A stretch of DNA of 64,000 nucleotides from Marsupella aquatica (taxonomy: Eukaryota > Marchantiophyta), in the NCBI GenBank assembly GCA_973895155.1, contig OZ316897.1, positions 4,836,001-4,900,000 on the forward strand, in the 5' to 3' direction. Made by a program: the position numbers and the translations under genes. Under the pieces are notes generated by a model. That model saw only the letters and a program-made list of their open reading frames with translations. It was not told where the DNA came from and searched no databases. Below, one piece after another: positions 10,777-20,731 of this stretch; positions within the stretch are counted from its first letter, which is position 1, and each line of letters starts with the position of its first letter.

Positions 10777-12282
10777 TTACTTGTGACGCAATTGCAAAAT
10801 CTGCAGCACATCACGATGTCTAGAGAAACTTTCCAAAGGAATCACTTTGGTAAATGCGCCAACTGGGATGAGTTTATCGTCTATCTTGACTAGCTCAAAC
10901 AAATTATCAGACACAACTTGCTTGATAAAATGGTACCTGACGTCTATGTGCTTCACTCTACTGTCCATCACTTGGTTCACAGCAAGATGGAGCGCACTTT
11001 GACTATCATAATGGAGCTTCACATTCCCTTGTGACAATCCCATTTCAGTGAGAAGTCTATCCGACCAAATTGCTTCCTTCGCTGCTTCCGTTGCTGCAAC
11101 ATACTCTACTTCTGTAGTAGACTGAGCAATACACTTCTGCAAAGTAGACCTCTAACTTATGCATCCACCGCCAAGTGTGAACATGTACCCTGTTGTTGAT
11201 CTCCTTCAGTCTAGATCTTGTCCGTAGTCAGAATCTACAAAGCCAATCAATGATCTTGCATTCTTTGCATTTGCATCAAATAAAAGACCATGATCCATGG
11301 TACCCTTCAAGTACCTCATAATCCACTTCATTGCTTCCCAGTGTACCTTCTCTGGATTCGACATGTACCTATTCACCTTGCCCATAGCCATGGTAAGATC
11401 AGGTCTAGTGCAAGTCATCAAATATATGAGACTTCCCACTACCTTATCATAAGGAACCTTTGACATCAGCCCCTTCTCTATCGCATCTGTGGGACAAAAA
11501 GCTGATGACAATTTGAAGTGTGTAGCCAAAGGGGTACTTACTGGCTTGCTATCCCCCATGTTGAACCTTGCAATTACCTTCCTTGCATAACTGCTTGGTG
11601 TCAACCATAGCTTACCAGCCTCCAAGTCTCTAGTGATCTCCATACCCAAAATCCTTTTAGCTGGCCCTAGGTCCTTCATCTTAAACTCTGCACTTAGCAA
11701 TGCCTTAAGCTTAACAATCTCAGACCTATCCTTGGCCGCAATAAGCATGTCATCCACATAAAGTACTAAAAGAATGAACCCAAAGACAACATTCTTCACC
11801 GGTTTCAAATATACACAAGGGTCAAACACACTCCTGTGAAAACCTTGTGACCGAATCCAATCGTCAAACCGCTTGTTCCACTGTCTTGGTGACTGCTTCA
11901 ACCCATACAAGGATTTCAACAATCTGCAAACCAATTCCTCTTGTCCTCTCTTCACAAAACCTAGCGGCTATCTCATGAAGATCACCTCTTCCAAGGTGCC
12001 ATAGAGGAAAGCTGTGACAACATCCATCTGATCTAGCAGCAGACCAAACATTACAACAAGTACACACAGTAGCCGTATTGTAGAGTACTTAGCAACTGGT
12101 GAGAAGACCTCATTGTAATCCACACCTTTATCTTGTGTGAATCCCTTTGCTACCAACCTAGCCTTGTAGACCTTTGATCCACCTCTCGTAGACTTATCCT
12201 TCAGCTTGTATATCCACTTGCTGTCCACCACTTGTTGACCCTTAGGCAGCTTAACAAGCTCCCAAGTTTTGTTGCCCTTCAA
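10777..12282 (-). pseudogene. Nested copia reverse transcriptase and RNase H
   Basis: The reading frame is continuous except for stops. RT begins at NKTWELV and contains YKARLVAKGFTQ, QMDVVTAFLYG, SLYGLKQSPRQW and the catalytic LYVDDM box. RNase H has QSTTEVEYVAA and DSQSALHLA and ends at VLQILQLRHK. Stops are TAG just upstream of the RT start (about 12283), TAG near 11965, and two stops between 11143 and 11205. All segments share one frame, so nonsense changes rather than shifts disabled it. Confidence 0.9.
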
Positions 12283-12285
12283 TGA

Positions 12286-14162
12286 CTACATCTCCGTTTG
12301 CATTGCTGCAGTCCACTTCTGCTTCTCCTTTGAAGCACTTGCCTCATGAAATGAAGAAGGTTTCCCTTCTTCCAAAATTAACGCATCACCCTCATCATCA
12401 ATTGCAAAATCATCCTCTTGCAGTTGAGATGAATCAACCCACTGTCCATACCTAGGAGGAGCGCGTACAATGCGACCAGATGTTCTTCTAGCCGATGACT
12501 CCGGTTGAATTGCGTCTACTGGTACGATTTGAAGCTCAGCAACATTCACTTGCTGCTCACCAGCATCAATAAACTCCTCTTGTTCCTCTAGCACAGGAAC
12601 CAGCTCCATGCTTGGAGCACCTCCTTCTCTCCGATCATGCACTTCATGATCAATCTCCCCCTCAACGAGATCCGAGATAGGAGATATTTCTTTGTCAGTA
12701 CGGGAGACCTGAGTATTCTCCCCCTCCTTCAATAATCTGGATTCATTGAAGGAAACATCCCTACTAACAACGAGCTTACAGGCAATAGGATCCCATAGCC
12801 TGTAGGCCTTCACACCACTCTGATACCCAAGAAAAATACATTTCTTGGATGTAGGATCCAACTTGGTCCTATTTTGCTTTGGTGTGAGAGCATATGCATC
12901 ACTTCCAAAAACTACCAAGCCATGATAGTTTGCTTGCCGCTTATAACGTATTTCAAATGGTGTTTTGAAATTGATTGCACTAGAAGGAGAAAGATTTACC
13001 AAATAAGCTGCAGTATTGACAGCTTCCGCCCAAAATTCCTGTGGTAAACCTAATTGGCTCAGCATACTTCGTGACCGCTCCAATAGTGTTCGATTGAGCC
13101 TCTCCGCGACATCATTCTGCTACGGAGTATAAATTGTGGTGAAATGGCAACTTATCCCCTGTTCTACACAATACTCTTCAAATTATATTGAAGTGTACTC
13201 CCCGCCGTTGTCTGACCTCAGACTCCTCACCCTGGTATCCAAACACTTAACCATGTTCCCGTCTGATTCTCCACTTGGGCCTTCCACTTTATAAAAATGG
13301 ACAAGACATCAGACTTATGCGTCATGAAATAAATCCATACAAATCTTGAGTAATTGTCAATGAAGGATACATAGTACAATTTTCCAGAATGTGAGAGAGT
13401 CGGGGATGGTCCCCACACGTCACTATGTATGTACTCAAGAACCGCTTTGGAACGATGAGTTCCAACACCAAAAACACGATGATGCTGCTTTCCAAAAATG
13501 CAATACTCACAGAATTCCAATTTACAAGACTGCAAATCAGAAATGAGCCCATTCTTCCGCAAGATAGCCAAACCCTTCTCACTCATGTGGTTGAGCCATG
13601 AATGCCACAATTGAGTCATTTTCTTGTGAGACTTGGTTACATTTGCCTCTCCACATACTGTATTGCCCTACAGCACATACAAATTCTTTTATCTGCCGCC
13701 CTTCAAAATCACTGTCTCTCCCAACATGACTTGAAGTTCACCATCAATTACTCGCCATTGATGACCATTTATATCCAACACGTACACCGAGTGAAATTAA
13801 ATTCTTACGCATGCCAGGTACAAACCTGACTTCGGACACTATGCGCACAATGCCATCAAACATTTGAATCTTTACAGACCCAATACCCTCAACTCGATAG
13901 GAGTGATCATTTTCCATCAAAATTGAACCGTTTGACACAGAATAAGAATTGAAATACTTGCAAATGTAACAAATGTGAAAGAAGCAAGCACAATCAAGAA
14001 TCCACACATCATTTGCTCTCCTAGATGATGTGCACATGACATACTCCTGACTTCATAAAACATACTCATCATTGAGTAAATCAACTTCTTTATCAGCACT
14101 AGCCACATTGGCTGATGAAGAGTCAGCTGCCTTACCTTTACAATCCCTCTTAATATGACCAA
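12286..14162 (-). pseudogene. Nested copia protease and integrase
   Basis: Protease starts at VWILDCAC, where copia elements have WILDSGA/C. The catalytic aspartate is kept but the following serine is cysteine. The integrase zinc-binding part shows LWHSWLNHMSEKGL then CEYC. The core has HSDVWGPSP and a SDNGGEYTS box near 13210, and continues as ERSRSMLSQLGLP. A TAG replaces a glutamine codon in the TPxQN motif near 13118. The 13227-13619 piece is in a different frame from its neighbours, so there are at least two frameshifts. Confidence 0.85.
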
Positions 14163-14175
14163 CCTTGTGACACTT

Positions 14176-15083
14176 CTAGCAGACTACTGGCTTTCTCTCC
14201 TGAGACTTCCTCCTTGAAGCAAATCTTGTCCTAGATTTACTTTGTCCCTTGCCATTCGTGCGCTGCTCGGGACGCCGCTGTGACCTCCCACGATTCACAT
14301 TCAAGGCAACACCAAATGACGATGCTGTCTGGGCTTGACCCAACTTCTTTTGTGCATCATCTGACAGCAAAGAGCTTACCACCTCATCATGTGAAATAGA
14401 CTTCAAGTCTCTATACAAGAGAACCTGCTTCAAACCCTGATAAGATGGGGGTAAGGAGCTGAGAAGAAGCAAGGCCTTGTCCTCTTCTTCAACGCCCTTA
14501 CCGAGATTAGAAATCAACAGCTAGGCTGTCAAATTCATCCAAGTGATCCTGGAGCTTATTCCCCTTTTTGAGCCGAAGGCTCATTAAGAGAGACTTCTTG
14601 TACAATCGATCTAATGCATCCTCCCGATAGTACTTCTCCCTTAGGGCTTTGAATAGAGATGCACAATCTGCATAGTCATCCAACTTCTTGATGATATGCG
14701 GCTTCACATAAAGCATCACCGTATTCACTACAATTACTTGTTCCTACCTCCACCTCTTTAGTGGAATCTCCTCCTCCTCATCATCGTACATCTCTCGTGT
14801 AGAGAGAAGATGATCTAGGCCCATAGCGCGAAGAACTCCTTTCACTTGCTTCTCCCAAAGCAAGTAGTCCGTACGCCCATCATACTTCTCCACCTCAAAC
14901 TTGACACCTTCGAACCTGGATGCCATTTGTTTTTCCTTCACAATCCCTTCTACTCGCTACACCGGTGATTGTACTGGTGTCACGTGCGCTTCCTCCTGCT
15001 ACTCTCTCTCCTCCTCAAACCATCGTGGTGATCCTCGTGCTTCAAGATCCACTTCTTCGAAAATCTCCTCCGAATCACTCATG
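14176..15083 (-). pseudogene. Nested copia gag
   Basis: From an ATG at about 15083 the frame reads MSDSEEIFEEVDLEA, meets two stops, then reads MASRFEGVKFEVEKYDGRT, typical of Tnt1-like gag. A frame change occurs near 14510. The zinc knuckle lies at about 14140-14180. Its first part is broken by TAG at 14176-14178, where the family has tryptophan, followed by KCHKVGHIKRDC. Confidence 0.8.
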
Positions 15084-16464
15084 TGAGAATGCAAGAAAAA
15101 ATGACGTTTTTTCAACTTCTTCAAAAAACTCAAAACTTATCACCGTTGCGTAGCCCACAAGCCTAGCTCTCTAATGCTGAAAACCAGAATCAAAACGAAA
15201 CTCCAACGTAAAACTTATTCACTTTTTGGTCGGGGTGGGTAAAACTCGAAATTCTCCCCCGTTTTGACCACCTCAGAGAATAACCAAAATGTGAATGAGT
15301 ACTCAACGTCGGAAACATAATTCGATTGATGCACCGTGTGGCCAACTACGATGGCTACCAACTTGCTGAAGACGAACAAAACAAGTTACCTTTCGGTGGA
15401 CAGAATCTTCGACGGATGGACAAAAAATAGCTCTCTAGTTTTTTAGAATATTCTATGACCCTTGTACAAGCCCTGTGGGAATTTTGGAAGAACAATCGAG
15501 GGGCTGACACGTGTCCTCGAACCCCCAAAACCCCCTACCACCCTTCGTCGTCGAAATCTTGTCGCGCGCACAGAAAATACACACGGCAGAATGTACCCCT
15601 TGACACCAAACGCAAGATATCTCACTCGAGTTTTGACGAAATCAAGATCTGATTTCAGATTTGGAAACTAGACTCCGAGACAATGAAGATCAATATAAGA
15701 AGCACCCAAAACAAGGAAAGAACAAGGGAGAAAAAATTGGTAAAGATGACAGATTTCTCTCAATTGCCATAGCCAATTTCGAATAAGTTTTTCAAAGAGA
15801 AAAAATGGTACCTTGTCAACAACGAATGTTGATGAATTGCACTTGGTGCCGTCACCAAGTCCAACAAGGTAATTGATTTTGCTTTGCCTTCCTCTTCGCA
15901 TCAAGAGCCAATCCCGGACTCAAAACAATCATCTTGCCTCAATCTCTCCGTTGAGTCAAAACATTTGACGCTTCTCCCTCCGAGTCGATTGCCACGACAA
16001 GAAACCCCGCTCAGGCAAAAGAGGACTTCGTAGCCGGTCAGAAAATCAGAATGCTTCTTTTGCTCGTCCCGTCGCACATGGTACTCATGTGGTAACAAAT
16101 CAGCTACCAAAACAAATAGCTCATCCCGATCTACAAGCAGAGCTACAACATGCAATGCCTCCTTCGCCGTAGAGCTCACACGGTCGAGAAAACAAACTCT
16201 AGTCCCTCCTCCGAAAAACCGTCGAATACGAATGTTGCCAACTTTTTTCACAAAATCTAGAACGACGAAAACTTAGATCTCTCCGCACCACAAGCTCCGT
16301 TCAGCGATTTCTTCACATCATTAGAAAGCCCTTGCCCCAATCTATCCGTTGAGCCCATAAACTCCAAGTTCCATGCGACGGAACTCCCAGAAATCCACCG
16401 ACACTCAACGCTGGAAAAAACCGTCATGAAATCCTGTCACAAACATACGTCACCTCCCAGGCAT
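15084..16464 (-). other. Long leader region of nested element (about 1.4 kb)
   Basis: This lies between the primer-binding site and gag. It holds two small minus-strand ORFs (15668-15904 and 15901-16251) that overlap by four bases. They do not look like any gag or pol domain. Copia leaders are usually much shorter, so this could be captured sequence or a packaging leader. I cannot name a product. Confidence 0.5.
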
Positions 16465-16476
16465 GCTCTGATACCA
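16465..16476 (-). promoter_or_regulatory. Primer-binding site for initiator tRNA-Met
   Basis: On the minus strand this reads TGGTATCAGAGC, two bases inside the 5' LTR. That is the classical plant copia primer-binding site, complementary to the 3' end of initiator tRNA-Met. Confidence 0.95.
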
Positions 16477-16478
16477 AT

Positions 16479-16820
16479 TGTTGAGCATAGACGACACTCG
16501 TAACGGTAAGCACATGACACATCCAATGCGCAAGTAGTCGACACAAGAGATATGTGGTTCACCTCCTCGAGGCTACGTCCACGGGAACACACAAGAGAGC
16601 TTTACTAAACTCTAAACCCGTCGGCCTTACCAAGTCTCTATAGTGTAAGCTCTCCTCATCTCTCAAGTGGCCCCATAACAATGAGCCTAAGTTTCACTTA
16701 TCTAAGCAAACACCGCTTGGCATATAGTGTGCATCCTAGTTAACCTGACCATGTCTCCGACTATGGTTAGACTAACTACGGTACATGTCGTAACCCTAGA
16801 CCTTGAGTAAATACCTAACA
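16479..16820 (-). repeat. 5' LTR of nested copia element
   Basis: 342 bp, TG...CA ends, followed by the second AAAAT target copy at 16821-16825. It would contain the element's promoter. I do not see an unmistakable TATA box. Confidence 0.95.
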
Positions 16821-18628
16821 AAAATCATATCAGCGATTTATGCCCCCAAAGCAATGAGAAACCTTCTCAGTTTTAAAGACATAAGAGCGAATAACCTACA
16901 TATTCACATAGATATTCAAGACTCACGAGAAGTTCTACAAATAGTATCTCACTCATTAAAAGGCAGACTTGTTAAAGAAACTTTACAGGCTTACCCTTTA
17001 GGATACTATGCAACTCGAACTCAATGCTACCATGTTCAGACTGAATCACAGAACCTCACAAAGATCTGGCATAGACAATTGGGACATCCTGGAACAAGCA
17101 TGTTCCACAGAATTGTCAATAATTCTAAAGGAGTATCAAAAGAAGTACATCCTAGAGCATTCAAAGGACCATGCCTTGCCTACTCACAGGGCAAGATGAT
17201 TACTGCTCCCTCCAATTCTAAAATTGAAAATCACATACTTGCATTTCTTGAGACTTCATGCAGATGTTTGCGGACCCATCGATCCTCGTGGTCCATTCCG
17301 CTATTTCCTGGTAGTCATAGATGCAAGCTCCAAGTGGTCAAGGGTTTCCCTATTATCAACCTAGAACCTCATTTTCTCAAGGATTCTGGCACACATTATA
17401 ACCTAAGAGCTCAATTCCCAGAATATCCAATTCGAACCCTCAGGACTGATGGAGCTGGAGAGTTCACATCAAAAACTTTGATGAATTTTGCCTCATCAAC
17501 GGAATTGATTCACAATACAATGTACCTTATGTACATTTTCAGAATGGAATGGCCGAGTCACTTATTAAACGCATACAGCTGATAGCCCGACCTTTATTAA
17601 TGCAATCCTCTCTTCCAACAATTGCATGGGGACACGCAGTCCTACATGCTGCGTCTCTCCTTTTATATAGACCATCAGCCTTCAACAACATTACACCTCA
17701 TCAATTGGCATTTGGAATTTCTCCAGACATTTCACACTTGAGGATATTCGGATGTCAAGTCCTTGTACCCATCCTAGGTCCAAAATGGACAAAATTAGGA
17801 CTTCAGAGAAGAAAAGGCATCTACGTGGGATTCGACTCTACATCGATCATCCGTTACATGGAACCTACCACTGCAGATATATTCAAAGCCCAATTTACCA
17901 ATTGTCATTTTTATGAACCCATCTTTCCAACTCTAACATTACCAGAGGGAACACAAAAAACATTACCAAAAATATTCACTTGGCAAGCTAGTCCTGAACT
18001 GTGTCCAGACCCACGCACAAAACAGGCTGAATTAGAAGTCAGAAGAATAATTCAACTCACAAAGATTATGGAAACCATACCTGATTCATTCGCAGATACA
18101 ACAAATGTTACTAAATCTCATATCCCAGCAGCGAATACCCCATCCCGGATTCAAATTGGAGCTCAGTTAGCTTCTGATCAACAACTAAAACCCAAGAGAG
18201 GACGCCCTCTAGGGGCTGTTGATAAACAACTCAGACAAAGGCGAAAACTACCAACATCATCTGAAATGAGACCTGAAACTCATACTCACATTTCAGAATC
18301 ATATCACCCAGAGATAGCCATACATTATAATACCACTAGCCACATCTTAAATAGAACCAGAGTAATACCTGATGATCAATTTGCTTTTCATATATCACAG
18401 GATATTACTAATTTACCTAACCTGAAATCTGTCAAAGAAGCACAAAACCAAACAGATTGGCCTAATTGGAAAATAGCCATGAACTCTGAGTTAGACTCTA
18501 TGATCTCTAGAAAAGTATTTGGTCCTATAACCATTGCTTCTCCAGACCAACACAGACCAACACCTTACAGGGTACAGAATCATATTTACCAAAAAGAGGA
18601 ATTCCCAAGGAGTAATTGTGAGATATAA
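16821..18628 (+). pseudogene. Outer copia integrase, right of the nested insertion
   Basis: After the target duplication the frame continues with protease C-terminus, then the integrase zinc-binding region (WHRQLGHPG). Next come a degenerate core, the RTDGAGEF box near 17440, and from 17549 the C-terminal part ending in ISHLRIFGCQVLVPI and a GIYVGFDS-like box. The frame changes near 17540. A lysine/arginine-rich linker follows up to 18628. Confidence 0.75.
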
Positions 18629-19503
18629 AGCTCGACTCGTTGCAAAGGGATATACTCAAATCTATGGCACAGATTATGACCTAACATATTCACCAGTCAT
18701 GGATGTAACTACCTACCGCTACTTGATAGCATTTGCAATCCAACACAAACTCTTAATGCATCAACTAGATGTGGTGACCACTTATCTCTACGGTCAACTT
18801 GACACTGTGATTTATATGGAAGCTCCACCATAGCTTATAGAACGTGTCAATTTCCATGCAAATTCAAATCATGATTCAAATATGCATAGTAACAAACATG
18901 CAAATGAATTTGACTACTTAAATAAGTTGGTACTCCACAATACCTCTAAAGCAATTGCATTCCAGGGAACTCCTGGAAATAGAAAGACTCAATTTGCTAT
19001 TCAAGTTCTTCGTTCACTGTACGGCCTAAAACAAAGTGGACGTACCTGGTACCAGCGTTTCAAAATAGAGATGATATCCATGGGATACAAAAATTCAGAG
19101 ATTGCACCTTGTCTATTCATAAAGAATCAAGGACCTGAATTCATAATAATTGCTATTTATGTAGATGACCTCAACTTGTTTGGTACAACCAAGATGATGC
19201 AAGAATCTTACTATACAAACGCTGCAACGCGTATTCAAAATGTGGGATTTAGGAAGAACTTCTTACTGCATTGGACTTCAATTTGAACATTTATAGACGG
19301 ACATTCTCTTGCATCAAGAGACTTACACAAAGAAGGTGTTAAAACATTTCCACATGGACTCGTTAAAACCTGAAGTCCCCCATGGATATACGTACCTTGG
19401 ACATACAGAAAGATATGTTCAGGAAGAGAGAAGATTTCGAACCTTTACTAGGTTCAGATATGCCATACCTTTCGGCTATCGGTGCTCTTATGTTTTTATC
19501 TAA
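18534..19503 (+). pseudogene. Outer copia reverse transcriptase
   Basis: RT blocks YKARLVAKGYTQ, HQLDVVTTYLYGQ, SLYGLKQSGRTWYQ and the catalytic IYVDDLNLFG are present in three pieces separated by stops and frameshifts. The region after the YVDD box decays quickly and RNase H is not seen. Confidence 0.8.
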
Positions 19504-19570
19504 TCAAACTTGACCGGACATTGCATTTGCGGTCAACTTACTCGCAAGACACAGCGCACAGCCCACGATC

Positions 19571-19809
19571 AGACACTGGAATACTATGATTGGGTATACT
19601 AACTATAGTTAGAATCCATGGTTAACTCTAACCAGAGTTACCATATGTATATATTCTCTCCTTGGAATAGAAGATCATATCATTGTTGGTGTATGTGGTT
19701 TGTAACAGAATGAATTTTTTAATTAATTTCTTCATCTTGGGCAGGTGCGGGCAGGCTAAAGGGCATCTTGGACAAATGTTTATTTTAGATGGGGTATATG
19801 GATATATCT
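19571..19809. other. Possible remnant of the outer element's 3' end
   Basis: The sequence tactaactatagttag followed by ggttaactctaacc looks like a degenerate palindromic repeat. It may belong to a decayed LTR. No partner copy was found on the 5' side. Confidence 0.25.
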
Positions 19810-20013
19810 AACGGTGTTAAAAAACCAATGTTTCGATGAAAGGTCAAAATTGGTTTCAAAATTGAAAGTGTTTATCTGGCGTGCTCTTGCTTTGAGACTC
19901 TTCACTGGTTCCCGTGCTCTTCGTATTGGGAAATCGGATAAAAGATGTGGTTTTTGCCCAGGTTTTGTTGAGACCATTCCCCATCTATTCTTTGCATGCC
20001 CGTATGCCAACTA
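19810..20013 (+). pseudogene. LINE-type zf-RVT fragment
   Basis: The peptide contains KVFIWRALALRLFTG, then CGFCPGFVETIPHLFFAC. This is the zinc-binding module found after the reverse transcriptase of plant non-LTR retrotransposons (zf-RVT). No RT domain is attached. It is a short 3' fragment next to the copia remnant. Confidence 0.75.
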
Positions 20014-20161
20014 GTGTTGGCGGACTACCCACGGTGTCGTGATTTTCTCTTAAGTTATAAAAAATTGTTTGTTTTAATATGCTATAAATTATATAAGTAA
20101 TTTAGTAGTTAGATTATTAAATTTAAACTTTATTAAACTTCTTTAGCTATATTAACGGACT

Positions 20162-20410
20162 ATAGTAGTTCCACCAATGCATATGAGTAGTTTCACCAAC
20201 TACAATAATATTCACCAACGCATAGTAGTTCTACCAACGCACAGTAGGTCCACCAGCGCATAGTAGTTCTATCAACGCAAAGTAGATCCACCAACGCACA
20301 GTAGGTCCACCAACGCATAGTAGTTCGACCAACGCACAGTAGGTCCACCAACGCATAGTAGGTCCACCAACGCATGGTAGTTCCACCTACTAAAAGTAGT
20401 TTCACCAACT
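20162..20410. repeat. 19-bp minisatellite
   Basis: About 12 imperfect copies of a unit like ccaccaacgcatagtaggt. Successive ccaacgca markers are 19 bp apart. Units vary by single bases. There are no unique spacers, so it is not a CRISPR array. Confidence 0.9.
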
Positions 20411-20502
20411 ATGAACAGTACTAGCACACTCTTAGGTATTAGATGTTTGACACTTGGCCTTCATCCAAGTGCTTGGGCTTGATCCATGCCCTCTTGGTGT
20501 GC

Positions 20503-20514
20503 ACTATAAATAAA
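20503..20514 (+). promoter_or_regulatory. Candidate TATA box
   Basis: The sequence actataaataaa lies about 90 bp before a 34-bp direct duplication and about 220 bp before an ATG at 20732. It resembles a core promoter of a retroelement leader, but no downstream gene is identified. Confidence 0.35.
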
Positions 20515-20594
20515 GTGGTGAGGGGCACTCTCCCCTCATTCCGCAGTATTTATCATTCAAGGTTGTGAAGCTCTTTTGTGCCTTGAACATAGTA

Positions 20595-20719
20595 GTGGGG
20601 CGTCCTATGGCCCGGATAGCAAAGGAATGAGTGGTAGACTTATAGATGGGACCTTAGGGAATAAGGTTTCTTTGGGAATATATGGGTGGGGCGTCCTTTG
20701 GCCCGGATAGCAAAGGAAT
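20595..20719 (+). repeat. 34-bp direct duplication, 91 bp apart
   Basis: The copies at 20595-20628 and 20686-20719 differ at one base (ctatgg versus ctttgg). They flank a purine-rich spacer. They could belong to a retroelement leader. Confidence 0.85.
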
Positions 20720-20731
20720 AGGAGAGCCATC

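Larger units (their letters stand above)
10242..16820 (-). mobile_element. Complete nested Ty1/copia retrotransposon, 6.58 kb, coding-dead
   Basis: Two LTRs of 343 and 342 bp in direct orientation begin TGTTGAGCAT and end ACCTAACA. They are flanked by a perfect 5-bp duplication. Primer-binding site and polypurine tract sit at the correct inner edges for minus-strand transcription. Gag, protease, integrase, RT and RNase H follow in copia order. By hand comparison the LTRs differ by about 11 substitutions and one indel, roughly 97 percent identity, mostly transitions. The body has at least six in-frame stops and a few frameshifts, so this copy is not autonomous. Domain style suggests the Tork/Tnt1 side of copia, but I have not confirmed this. 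Confidence 0.95.
9565..19570 (+). mobile_element. Old Ty1/copia element, split by a nested element
   Basis: Plus-strand copia domains appear in the standard order gag, protease, integrase, reverse transcriptase on both sides of the insertion at 10242-16820. The reading resumes directly after the inserted element's target duplication: protease runs up to about 10241 and continues from 16821 with a segment like YAPKAMRNLLSFKDI. I could not find LTRs. The 5' side before 9565 and the 3' side after about 19570 lack obvious matching ends, so the element is probably truncated. Frameshifts and stops are frequent. RNase H is not clearly recognisable. Confidence 0.8.

Noticed and set aside
15455-15671. 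Plus-strand ORFs in the nested element leader
   Set aside because: Short, no motif, and antisense to the element's transcription.
20162-20410. Possible CRISPR-like array
   Set aside because: The repeats are directly adjacent without unique spacers, and the genome is eukaryotic.
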